A stretch of DNA of 52,330 nucleotides from an uncultured Desulfobacterales bacterium (GTDB taxonomy: Bacteria > Desulfobacterota > Desulfobulbia > Desulfobulbales > Desulfocapsaceae), in contig CALGIJ010000033.1 in the NCBI GenBank assembly GCA_937915545.1, positions 1 through 52,330 of the forward strand. Reading direction: 5' to 3'. Position numbers and translations under genes: made by a program. The first letter of the stretch is position 1; every line of letters begins with the position of its first letter. Of the stretch, positions 26,127 through 32,847 are shown piece after piece. Under the pieces are notes generated by a model. It was not told where the DNA came from. It searched no databases and was given only the letters and a program-made list of their open reading frames with translations.

Positions 26127-26154
26127 GTGATAATCATTATCGTACAAGCGTCAA
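26127..26154 (-). promoter_or_regulatory. Promoter with Fur-like operator for the DUF2177 operon
   Basis: On the minus strand TTGACG (plus 26149-26154) and TATCAC (26127-26132) are spaced by 16 bases, a fair sigma-70 promoter. Between and overlapping them is the perfect palindrome GATAAT-C-ATTATC (26129-26141), flanked by CTTGT and ACAAG. This matches 13 bases of the classical Fur box, so an iron-responsive repressor, or a relative such as Zur or PerR, could block the promoter. The site also lies within the uvsE upstream region. Confidence 0.65.
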
Positions 26155-26326
26155 TGCGCTGTCAAGGGGCGCGGCCGTCGACGTGACCCAGCCGAGCAGA
26201 GAGCTCATGATGGAGCGAAGTGGCTGGCCAGGGTCCGGCGGACATTGCCGTGGGTCCAGTTCTGTCCTACTGTCAGCGGAGAAGGTTTAGCTGCTGCTCT
26301 ATTGTCTCGTCATACCGCGAGGGCCT

Positions 26327-27229
26327 ATGCGTTTTGGACTCTGCTGTCTCTTCAAGGCGGAAAAAATCGCCTTCCGCACCACTACCGTCAAGGTCCTGGC
26401 AACGCTCTCCCGCCAGCGGCAGTTGGACAAGCTCGCGGCCATCTGCCTGGCCAACGCCGAGAATCTCCTCGCCGCGGTGCGGGCGGTCGATCGCCTCGGC
26501 ATCGGCGCCTACCGCATCACCTCGCCGCTGCTGCCGCGCATGACCCATCCCGAGGTCGGCTACACGCTCGAAGATCTCGCCACGGCAGATGAAATCTCCC
26601 GACTGCTGGCGGAGACCAAGTCCTTCGCCACCAGCCGCCGGATCCGCTTGAGCTTTCACCCCGATCAGTTCGTGGTGCTGTCTTCGCACCGTCCCGAGGT
26701 GGTGGCCAATTCCATCCGTGAGCTGGAATACCACGGCCTGCTGGCCGAACTGGTGGGGGCGGAGGTCATCAACCTCCATGGCGGCGGCGTCTACGGCGAC
26801 AAGGGCCTCGCCCTGGAGAACTTCGCCCGGGCCTTTGCCGGGCTGTCGGAGAGGGTGGCGAGGCGGCTGACCGTGGAGAACGACGATGTCAGCTATACGG
26901 TGGCCGACCTCCTGCCCTTGTGCCGGCGGCTGGGCATCCCCCTTGTCTACGATGTCCATCACCACCGCTGCAACCGCGACGACCTGAGCGAGGAAGAGGC
27001 TACCGACCTGGCCGCCCTCACCTGGCGGGGGCGCGGCCAGGAGCAGTACTGCCACCTATCCTCGCCCCGTGCCGGCTGGCGGGGCGGTGACGCCAGGCCC
27101 CATGCCGATTTCATCGACCCGGCCGACGTTCCGGCCTCTTGGCGGGGCCGTGAAATGACGGTCGATATCGAGGCCAAGGCCAAGGAACTGGCGGTATGCA
27201 AACTCATGGACGATCTGCGAGGAGAATGA
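26327..27229 (+). CDS. uvsE: UV damage endonuclease UvsE
   Basis: A 300-residue TIM-barrel nuclease of the UvsE/UVDE family. Recognisable parts are MRFGLCCLFKAEKIAFRTTT at the start, IRLSFHPDQFVVLSSHRPEV (metal-ligand His region), AEVINLHGGGVYGDKG, RLTVENDDVSYT with a metal Glu, and PLVYDVHHHRCN and DFIDP near the end. It nicks DNA 5' to cyclobutane dimers and other lesions to start an alternative excision repair. It is divergent from the DUF2177-DUF1295-flavoprotein operon across 258 bases, consistent with a light or oxidative-stress neighbourhood. It overlaps or abuts the downstream DUF1499 lipoprotein gene. Confidence 0.94.
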   Translation: MRFGLCCLFKAEKIAFRTTTVKVLATLSRQRQLDKLAAICLANAENLLAAVRAVDRLGIGAYRITSPLLPRMTHPEVGYTLEDLATADEISRLLAETKSFATSRRIRLSFHPDQFVVLSSHRPEVVANSIRELEYHGLLAELVGAEVINLHGGGVYGDKGLALENFARAFAGLSERVARRLTVENDDVSYTVADLLPLCRRLGIPLVYDVHHHRCNRDDLSEEEATDLAALTWRGRGQEQYCHLSSPRAGWRGGDARPHADFIDPADVPASWRGREMTVDIEAKAKELAVCKLMDDLRGE

Positions 27230-27231
27230 CG

Positions 27232-27693
27232 ATGAGCAAAGGTACACTGCGGCGTTTTCTGCAAACCCTTTCCACGGCTGCCCTGGCCATTGTCCTCGGC
27301 GCCTGTGCCGGCGAGCGGCCCGACAACCTCGGCGTCCGCGACGGACGCCTCACCCCCTGCCCGGCCAGCCCCAACTGCGTGACCAGTATGGGCGGCAGCG
27401 ACCGCCAGCACATCGCCCCGTTGACCTTCACCGGCGATGCCACTGCGGCATTGGCGAGGCTGCAGGTGGTGCTTGCCGCCCGGCCGGATACAAAGATTCT
27501 CAGCGCCGCTGACGACTACCTGCGGGTCGAGTTTCATACCACCCTCTTCGTCGATGACGGCGAGTTCCTCCTTGACCGGGCGGCGGGGCGCATCGAGGTG
27601 CGCTCCGCTTCGCGCCTCGGTTACTCCGATCTCGGCAAGAACCGCTCCCGCCTCGAGGAAATCCGCGGCCAGTTCCTTGCCGCCGGGCGTTGA
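27232..27693 (+). CDS. DUF1499 family lipoprotein
   Basis: A 153-residue protein. The N-terminus MSKGTLRRFLQTLSTAALAI, then VLGAC, is a lipoprotein signal peptide with lipobox LGAC at about residues 22-25. The mature part shows the DUF1499 pattern: LTPCPASPNCVTSM, HIAPLTF and the closing SRLGYSDLGKNRSRLEEIR. The function of the family is not established. GGAG lies seven bases before ATG 27232; an in-frame ATG two codons earlier (27226) overlaps the uvsE end. It is coupled to uvsE, so it is probably expressed with it. Confidence 0.9.
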   Translation: MSKGTLRRFLQTLSTAALAIVLGACAGERPDNLGVRDGRLTPCPASPNCVTSMGGSDRQHIAPLTFTGDATAALARLQVVLAARPDTKILSAADDYLRVEFHTTLFVDDGEFLLDRAAGRIEVRSASRLGYSDLGKNRSRLEEIRGQFLAAGR

Positions 27694-27741
27694 GCCGCCA
27701 CTGGCGCGCTGTTGAGCTAGCGCCAGGTCTCTGCGCGGTCC

Positions 27742-27762
27742 CCGCCGGCCTTTGGCCGGCGG
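27742..27762 (+). terminator. Hairpin after the uvsE-DUF1499 pair
   Basis: CCGCCGGCC (27742-27750) pairs perfectly with GGCCGGCGG (27754-27762) around a TTT loop. No T-run follows, so it may be a 3'-end stabiliser or a Rho-dependent end. Confidence 0.5.
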
Positions 27763-27910
27763 CGCAACAAGAAGTGTGCAGCGACAGGGGCATGCGCGTG
27801 GCATCGCCGGACTGACGTGAGATACCAGACCCCTTGCCTGCCAGGCCCGTAGCTGAGGTCCGTGGCGCTTTCGCCAGTAGGATGTCGCCGTTCTGCCCAG
27901 CGCTCTCTGC

Positions 27911-27949
27911 TATAATGATAGTATTGACTATCAATATACTATTTAATAC
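27911..27949 (+). promoter_or_regulatory. Candidate promoter/operator of the first 55-aa gene
   Basis: A local AT-rich patch in GC-rich DNA. TATAAT (27911-27916) is a perfect -10 hexamer, though its -35 is unclear. It overlaps the inverted repeat TGATAGT-ATTG-ACTATCA (27916-27933), which resembles a metalloregulator or other dimer site. TTGACT (27924-27929) and TAATAC (27944-27949) give an alternative promoter with a short 14-base spacer. Confidence 0.4.
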
Positions 27950-27997
27950 CTCTCGTTGCCTCTCTGCCAAGACGAGTTACAGTACAAGGCAAGAGAG

Positions 27998-28046
27998 GGC
28001 ATCACTGGATGCCATGACAACAACAACCCACTGATTGAGGTGATAT
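27998..28046 (+). promoter_or_regulatory. Conserved leader: hairpin plus AAC-repeat spacer, copy 1
   Basis: GGCATC (27998-28003) pairs with GATGCC (28008-28013) around ACTG. An unpaired run TGACAACAACAACC follows, then GAGGTGATAT before ATG 28047. The same arrangement occurs before the paralogous gene at 32598, with a different loop (GAGC) but the same stem. The AAC repeats fit the A-R-N pattern bound by the distal face of Hfq. Confidence 0.6.
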
Positions 28047-28214
28047 ATGAAAGGCGATTTCGGTTCCCTGGTATGGGTCAATGATAAGGAAGGTCGTGAG
28101 TATGTATGTGTGGCGAACGGTAATGGCAGCGCCAGAGACTACGAGGCTTTGAGCGATAACGAGCGGGCCACCTGCAGCGATACCAACGACTTCATCCCCA
28201 CCGACCGCTGGTAG
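28047..28214 (+). CDS. Small acidic protein of 55 residues, paralogue 1
   Basis: Starts MKGDFGSLVWVNDKEGREYV and ends NDFIPTDRW. It is 40 of 55 residues identical to the protein at 32598-32765, with differences concentrated in the middle (residues 24-34). Both cysteines (21 and 43), the motif GSLxWVNDxEGxEYVCVA and the tail SERATCS/NERATCS to TDRW are conserved. This conservation, a good GAGGTGATAT ribosome site, and a strong terminator directly after show a real gene. There is no signal peptide or membrane segment; the protein is soluble and acidic, perhaps one small beta-sheet domain. I do not know the family. It has its own transcription unit 353 bases after DUF1499 and 336 bases before an HD-GYP gene. 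Confidence 0.85.
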   Translation: MKGDFGSLVWVNDKEGREYVCVANGNGSARDYEALSDNERATCSDTNDFIPTDRW

Positions 28215-28241
28215 CGGGCTCTTTCCCCCGGCCCGACCACG

Positions 28242-28287
28242 GAGGCGCCAGAGGTTCCCGAAAGGGGGCCCTGGCGCCTCTTTTTTT
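28242..28287 (+). terminator. Intrinsic terminator of the first 55-aa gene
   Basis: Perfect 10-bp stem GAGGCGCCAG (28242-28251) with CTGGCGCCTC (28271-28280), followed immediately by seven T. It isolates the small gene from the downstream HD-domain gene. Confidence 0.9.
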
Positions 28288-28550
28288 CAGGCGTTGCAAG
28301 GAGCCGGCATCAGGAGAGGTTTTCCGCCTCCCGCCGCCTGGGGGTGTCGCACAGCTGGCCCCGGCCATGATCATCGCGTCTGGAAAGGTCATTTACAATT
28401 TGCTTTTCCCTGGCGCCAGCGGCGATACTTGAGAAAAGTCCCCCGGCGGGCAGCGGCCGACATGTGGCGACCGATGCCGTGGGGTGGCCGGCATCGGCCC
28501 GTCAACAACCCAGGCGGGGGAGGTATCAGAGAATAAGGAGGAGGAACGGC

Positions 28551-29807
28551 ATGCGACTCGACCTTGGCCAGCTGGTTTCGGCGCTGGCCCGAACCATCGA
28601 TCTGGTGGGTATCGACGAGGTGCACCATGGCCGGCGGGTGGCCTACATGGCCGATATCTTCGCCGCGCGGCTCGGTTTTGCCGCGGCGGAGCGGGCGCCG
28701 CTCTATCGGGCCGCCCTGCTCCATGACTGCGGCGTTTCCTCCACCGAGGTGCACCGCAACCTGGTCAGCGAGCTCGACTGGCAGGACTCGGAGCTGCACT
28801 GCCGCATCGGCGCCGAGCGGCTGGCGGGATTCACCCCCCTGGCGCCCCTGGCGGCCACGGTGCGCTGGCACCATACCCGCTGGCAGCTGCTGCAGGCCAT
28901 GGACCTCGACGAGGGCGACAAGGTCAGCGCCAATCTCGTCTTCCTTGCCGACCGTGTCGACGCCCTGCAGGCGCAGCGCGGGCTCTTCGCCAACCTCCTC
29001 GGCAAGGAAGAGCTGCGCCGGACCATCGCCTCCTACAGGGGCAGCTACTTCCTCCCCGAGGCGGTGGAGGCCTTTCTCGCCGTGTCCGGCGGCGAGGCCT
29101 TCTGGATCGGCATGGAACCGCACTTCCTCGAGGAAAATGTTCTCCTCCCGCCCACCTGGCAGGAGAAAACCGTGGTCGACGAGGACGGCCTGACCGCCAT
29201 GGCCGGCATCTTTGCCGATATCGTCGACGCCAAGAGCCCCTACACCGCGGAGCACTCGCGGCGTGTCGCCGATGTGGCGGCCTACCTTGCCGAGCGCAGC
29301 GGGCTCTCTCCAGAGACCTGCCGCCGGGTGCGCGTCGCCGGGCTCCTCCATGACCTCGGCAAGCTGCAGATTCCCGATGCCATCCTCGAGTCGCCGCAGC
29401 CCCTCGACGAGGCCGAGGCGGCGACCATGCGCCATCACAGCTATGTCACCTACTCCATCCTGCGCCATATCGATGGCCTGGAGGATATCACCCGCTGGGC
29501 CTGCGAGCACCACGAGCGCCTCGACGGCGGCGGCTACCCCTTCCGCCGTGGTGCAGCGGCGCTCTGCCTCGAGTCGCGCATCGTCATGGTCGCCGACATC
29601 TTCCAGGCCTTGGCGCAGAATCGCCCCTATCGCGACTCGCTGCCGCCGCAGGCGGTGCTCGACATCCTCCGCGACGAGCAAGGCCGGGGGCGGCTTGACG
29701 GCACTTTGGTGGACCTGGTGGAGAGGGAGTTGCCGCACTGCTACCGCATTGCCCTGGAGGGGCCGCGGCAGGAGGCGGACTCCCGGTCCGAGGAGGGGCG
29801 GCGATGA
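28551..29807 (+). CDS. Dual HD-domain protein with C-terminal HD-GYP phosphodiesterase
   Basis: A 418-residue cytosolic protein. An N-terminal HD domain (about 15-120) has HHGRRVAYMAD, ALLHDCG and VRWHHTRW. A linker (about 120-200) follows. The C-terminal HD-GYP domain (about 205-395) has YTAEHSRRVADVAAY, GLLHDLGKLQIPDAIL, MRHHSY and EHHERLDGGGYP. The HD-GYP half carries the residues needed for a metal-dependent c-di-GMP phosphodiesterase; the first HD domain keeps its His-Asp pair and may hydrolyse or bind another nucleotide. The frame opens at 28464, but ATG 28551 has AAGGAGGAGG just upstream. It overlaps the next gene by ATGA, so the two are coupled. Confidence 0.92.
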   Translation: MRLDLGQLVSALARTIDLVGIDEVHHGRRVAYMADIFAARLGFAAAERAPLYRAALLHDCGVSSTEVHRNLVSELDWQDSELHCRIGAERLAGFTPLAPLAATVRWHHTRWQLLQAMDLDEGDKVSANLVFLADRVDALQAQRGLFANLLGKEELRRTIASYRGSYFLPEAVEAFLAVSGGEAFWIGMEPHFLEENVLLPPTWQEKTVVDEDGLTAMAGIFADIVDAKSPYTAEHSRRVADVAAYLAERSGLSPETCRRVRVAGLLHDLGKLQIPDAILESPQPLDEAEAATMRHHSYVTYSILRHIDGLEDITRWACEHHERLDGGGYPFRRGAAALCLESRIVMVADIFQALAQNRPYRDSLPPQAVLDILRDEQGRGRLDGTLVDLVERELPHCYRIALEGPRQEADSRSEEGRR

Positions 29808-30946
29808 AGGTGGCAGGCGTGAGACGACGTGGGGCGGCACTGCTGCCCCTTCTCGTGCTCCTCTCTGCCGCCCCCTGCGGCGGGGTGCAGCAGGTGGCGA
29901 CACTGTCCAGCGCCGGCATGGCGGTTGCCGTGGAGCTGCTCGACGAGTCCCTGGCCAGTCCCTGGGGCCTGGCTTTCGACGCCCGGGGTCGCCTCCTTAT
30001 CAGCGAGAAAGGTGGCACCCTGGTAGTCTTCGATACCGCTGCCGCGCAGGTGGCGGCCCGTCTGCCTCTGCCGGTGGCGGTGCGTGACGAGGGGCAGGGC
30101 GGGCTGCTCGATGTCGCCGTGGCCCCCGGCGAGAACAGCGGCCAGCTGTGGTTCACCTACAGCAAGCCGCAGGGGGAGACGGCGGTGACCACCCTGGCCC
30201 GCGCCCGGCTCGAGGAAGGTCGGCTGACAAACTGGCAGGACGTCCTCGTCACCGGCTCCCCGGGGGAGGGCGATCACCACTACGGCAGCCGCATCGCCCT
30301 CGACGGGCAGGGATTCGTCTATTTCTCGGTCGGCGACCGCGGCCAGCGCGAGAATGCCCAGGACACCGGCTCGCACAGCGGCAGCATTATCCGCCTTGCC
30401 GTCGACGGCTCGCTCCCCGCCGACAACCCCTTCGCCGCCGGCGGGGGCCTGGCGGAGATCTACAGCTACGGCCATCGCAACCCCCAGGGGCTGGTCTATG
30501 ATGAGGCCGGCATGCGTCTGTGGAGCATCGAGCACGGGCCGCGCGGTGGCGACGAACTCAACCTCATCGTCAAGGGCGGCAACTATGGCTGGCCGGTGGT
30601 CTCCCAGGGCATGGAGTACTGGGGGCCGGTGGCGGTCGGCGAGGCCACCCACCGCGAGGGCATGATCGATCCGCTCAAGGTCTACATCCCCTCCATCGCC
30701 CCAGGCAGCCTGCTGCTCTATCGCGGCGCGGCCTTTCCCCGCTGGCGGGGGGACCTCTTCGCCGGCGCCTTGAAGCTGCGTCACCTCAACCGTATCGTCA
30801 TGAACGGCGCGGGGCGGCCCGAGGGCGAGGAACGCCTGCTCGGCGAGCTGGGCGAGCGTGTCCGCGCCCTCGCCGAGAGCCCGGAGGGGTGGATCTATCT
30901 GGCCGCCGACAGCGGCCGCCTCTATCGCCTGCGCCCCGCCAACTAA
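29804..30946 (+). CDS. PQQ-dependent sugar dehydrogenase (soluble GDH/YliI type)
   Basis: A 380-residue exported beta-propeller. A signal peptide (about 1-28, ending near APCGG) precedes the blade pattern of the glucose/sorbosone dehydrogenase family: LASPWGLAFDARGRLLISEK, GGLLDVAVAP, YGSRIALDGQGFVYFSVGDR, IYSYGHRNPQGLVYD, EHGPRGGDELNLIVKGGNYG WP and KVYIPSIAPGS. These hold the catalytic His and the PQQ and calcium contacts. It should oxidise aldose sugars in the periplasm using PQQ; no pqq biosynthesis genes are in the window, so the cofactor may be scavenged. It is translationally coupled to the HD-GYP gene, an unusual pairing that suggests shared control. The substrate is unknown. Confidence 0.92.
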   Translation: MKVAGVRRRGAALLPLLVLLSAAPCGGVQQVATLSSAGMAVAVELLDESLASPWGLAFDARGRLLISEKGGTLVVFDTAAAQVAARLPLPVAVRDEGQGGLLDVAVAPGENSGQLWFTYSKPQGETAVTTLARARLEEGRLTNWQDVLVTGSPGEGDHHYGSRIALDGQGFVYFSVGDRGQRENAQDTGSHSGSIIRLAVDGSLPADNPFAAGGGLAEIYSYGHRNPQGLVYDEAGMRLWSIEHGPRGGDELNLIVKGGNYGWPVVSQGMEYWGPVAVGEATHREGMIDPLKVYIPSIAPGSLLLYRGAAFPRWRGDLFAGALKLRHLNRIVMNGAGRPEGEERLLGELGERVRALAESPEGWIYLAADSGRLYRLRPAN

Positions 30947-31127
30947 AGGGAACCGCCAGGCACCGCCCTTCCCCTCCCGCCAGGTGACCCTGCCGCGAGA
31001 ACCAGGTGCCCTGGCTCCGCGCACCTTAACTGTTCCCCGCCGCTGGTCGATACGTCTCAATATGTCTTGCGGGAGGGGGAGGCCGCGCCACCAGGCGCGT
31101 CAGATAACCATAACCGGGGAGGAGTTC

Positions 31128-32489
31128 ATGAAACTTGCCGCCGTGACGGTCGGCATGGATGCAACGCGCAGTTCCAGGGAGTGGGAACAACAGATCAACA
31201 GCATAGAGGCGGGGAAGGGCGACGAGCTCTTTTCCCTACGATTTTCGCAGGCCCTGGCCGCCACGACGGAGAGCGTCGTGGCGGCCAGGTCGTTTGTCGG
31301 CGCGGCCTCCGCGACGGCGGCGCTGCCGCCCGCGGTGGCGGATGACGACCGGCTGCTGCGGCGGCTGGCCGAGGAGCTGGTCGGCCAGCCCCTGCAAGTG
31401 GCGAGAAACCCTCGCGACAGGCCGGAGTGGCAGGCGCCGCTCGTGGCGCGCAGCGTGCGCCTCTCGGCGACAACCGTCTATCACCACGAAGAATCGCTGC
31501 TCTTTGCGGCGAGCGGCAGGGTGACCACCGAGGATGGCCGCGAGATCGCCTTCGACCTCGGCATGTCGCTGACCAGCCGCACCACGCTGACGACCTCGGT
31601 GACCGCCCTCGGCGCGACCTTGGTCGACCCGCTGGTGCTGCAGTTCGATGGCGACGCGCCGCTCATCGGCGAGGGCAGCTTCACCTTCGACCTCGATGGC
31701 GACGGCAGCTGCGAGAACCTCGCCCGGCCCGGGGCGGGCTGCGGTTTCCTCGCCTTCGACCGCAATGGCGACGGGGTCATCAACGACGGCCTCGAGCTCT
31801 TCGGGCCGCACAGTGGCAGCGGCTTCGCCGAACTGGCGCAGCTCGACAGCGACGCCAACCTGTGGATCGACGAGAACGACCCGATCTTCTCGCGACTGTC
31901 GGTATGGCGCCAGGACGAGGACGGGGGTGGCCGCCTGCTCTCCCTGGCCGAGGCCGGGGTCGGGGCCATCGCCGTCACCCACGCCGGCACCGAGTTCTCG
32001 CTGCGCGCGAGCAGTGGGCAAGTCGTCGCCAACCTGGCCGCCGCCTCCCTTTTCCTTACCGAGGGAGGCGAGGTTCGCCCCCTGGTCGAGCTTGACCTTG
32101 CCGTCAATGGAGGAGAAGCGGCCACCATATCGGGCGCCACCTCCGCCACCGACAGCGCCGCCACGGCGACCCGCCCCGACCTGCCGGCCCTGGCCTCCTG
32201 GGGCTCTCTGGCGGCCTCCGCGGCACCGGGGCAGGGCCATGCCCCCTTGTCTCCCGAGTCCCTCGAAGCGATAGGCGCATTGCGCCAGCTCATCGGCATG
32301 CAGCGGTTGCGGCTGCGCCTGCTCCTCCTCGGCCGCCGCCACAGTGAGGCGGAAAGGCGGCAGGCCGAGCCCGGTGACCCGCTGTTTTCCTGGCTGACTC
32401 GCCAGCAAGGCCCCGAGGCGGCCCGTCATCGTTACCCCGACGACGACCCTCGCGGGGGGAGGGGGGAGTTTTCACTACCAGGAGCCTGA
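31128..32489 (+). CDS. EF-hand/RTX-like calcium-motif protein of unknown function
   Basis: A 453-residue protein. ATG 31128 follows GGGGAGGA; the frame extends upstream to 30858 over the PQQ gene end but without a ribosome site. The middle (about 180-290) has GSFTFDLDGDGSCENLA, FLAFDRNGDGVINDGLELFG and ELAQLDSDANLWIDENDPIF: DxDxDG-type calcium loops as in the non-repeat domain of large RTX and haemolysin-like proteins. The C-terminus (about 375-420) is a Leu/Arg-rich helix. No signal peptide is visible, so export, if any, would need another route. It lies 181 bases downstream of the PQQ dehydrogenase and 108 bases upstream of the second 55-residue gene. Confidence 0.8.
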   Translation: MKLAAVTVGMDATRSSREWEQQINSIEAGKGDELFSLRFSQALAATTESVVAARSFVGAASATAALPPAVADDDRLLRRLAEELVGQPLQVARNPRDRPEWQAPLVARSVRLSATTVYHHEESLLFAASGRVTTEDGREIAFDLGMSLTSRTTLTTSVTALGATLVDPLVLQFDGDAPLIGEGSFTFDLDGDGSCENLARPGAGCGFLAFDRNGDGVINDGLELFGPHSGSGFAELAQLDSDANLWIDENDPIFSRLSVWRQDEDGGGRLLSLAEAGVGAIAVTHAGTEFSLRASSGQVVANLAAASLFLTEGGEVRPLVELDLAVNGGEAATISGATSATDSAATATRPDLPALASWGSLAASAAPGQGHAPLSPESLEAIGALRQLIGMQRLRLRLLLLGRRHSEAERRQAEPGDPLFSWLTRQQGPEAARHRYPDDDPRGGRGEFSLPGA

Positions 32490-32544
32490 GGTTAAGTTAC
32501 CCTTGCCCTTGTTGAGGATGTCCTTACTTTAACAGGTAACGGCA

Positions 32545-32597
32545 GGCATCGAGCGATGCCTCACTGACGACAACAACCACGGTAAACGAGGTGAGAT
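32545..32597 (+). promoter_or_regulatory. Conserved leader: hairpin plus AAC-repeat spacer, copy 2
   Basis: GGCATC (32545-32550) pairs with GATGCC (32555-32560) around GAGC. TGACGACAACAACC follows, then GAGGTGAGAT before ATG 32598. The stem, the AAC-repeat segment and the ribosome site match copy 1 at 27998-28046, while DNA further upstream differs, which points to selection on the leader itself. Confidence 0.6.
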
Positions 32598-32765
32598 ATG
32601 AAAGGGGATTTTGGTTCGCTGATCTGGGTCAACGACAGGGAAGGACATGAGTATGTGTGTGTGGCGGCAAGAGACGATGACTCGAGGGACTTCGAGCACT
32701 TGAGCGACAGCGAGCGAGCCACCTGCAGCAACGTCAACGACTTTATCGGCACCGACCGCTGGTAG
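32598..32765 (+). CDS. Small acidic protein of 55 residues, paralogue 2
   Basis: Reads MKGDFGSLIWVNDREGHEYV and ends NDFIGTDRW. It is the paralogue of 28047-28214, with 40 of 55 identical residues and the same length. The central segment AARDDDSRDFEH replaces ANGNGSARDYEA and is more acidic. Cys21 and Cys43 are kept. GAGGTGAGAT precedes the ATG, and an intrinsic terminator follows 25 bases after the stop, so it has its own 3' end. It is convergent with the GlcF-like gene. Function and family are not known to me; the paired arrangement suggests a conserved role with diverged specificity. Confidence 0.85.
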   Translation: MKGDFGSLIWVNDREGHEYVCVAARDDDSRDFEHLSDSERATCSNVNDFIGTDRW

Positions 32766-32790
32766 CCGTTACCGGGGCCGGTACCCCCCA

Positions 32791-32836
32791 GGGCGTCGTC
32801 CCTTCCCGCCGGGAAGGGGTGGCGCCCGTTTTTTTT
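32791..32836. terminator. Terminator between paralogue 2 and the GlcF-like gene
   Basis: GGGCG (32791-32795) pairs with CGCCC (32823-32827), with an inner CCCTTCCC/GGGAAGGG stem, followed by eight T on the plus strand. It ends the small gene and, given its place between convergent stops, may also act on the minus strand. Confidence 0.85.
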
Positions 32837-32847
32837 GCCTGCGCCCC

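Noticed and set aside
28014..28034. Possible Thr-rich leader peptide (MTTTTH) before the first 55-aa gene
   Set aside because: The second copy of the leader has no matching start codon or frame, so the AAC run is conserved as RNA, not as peptide.
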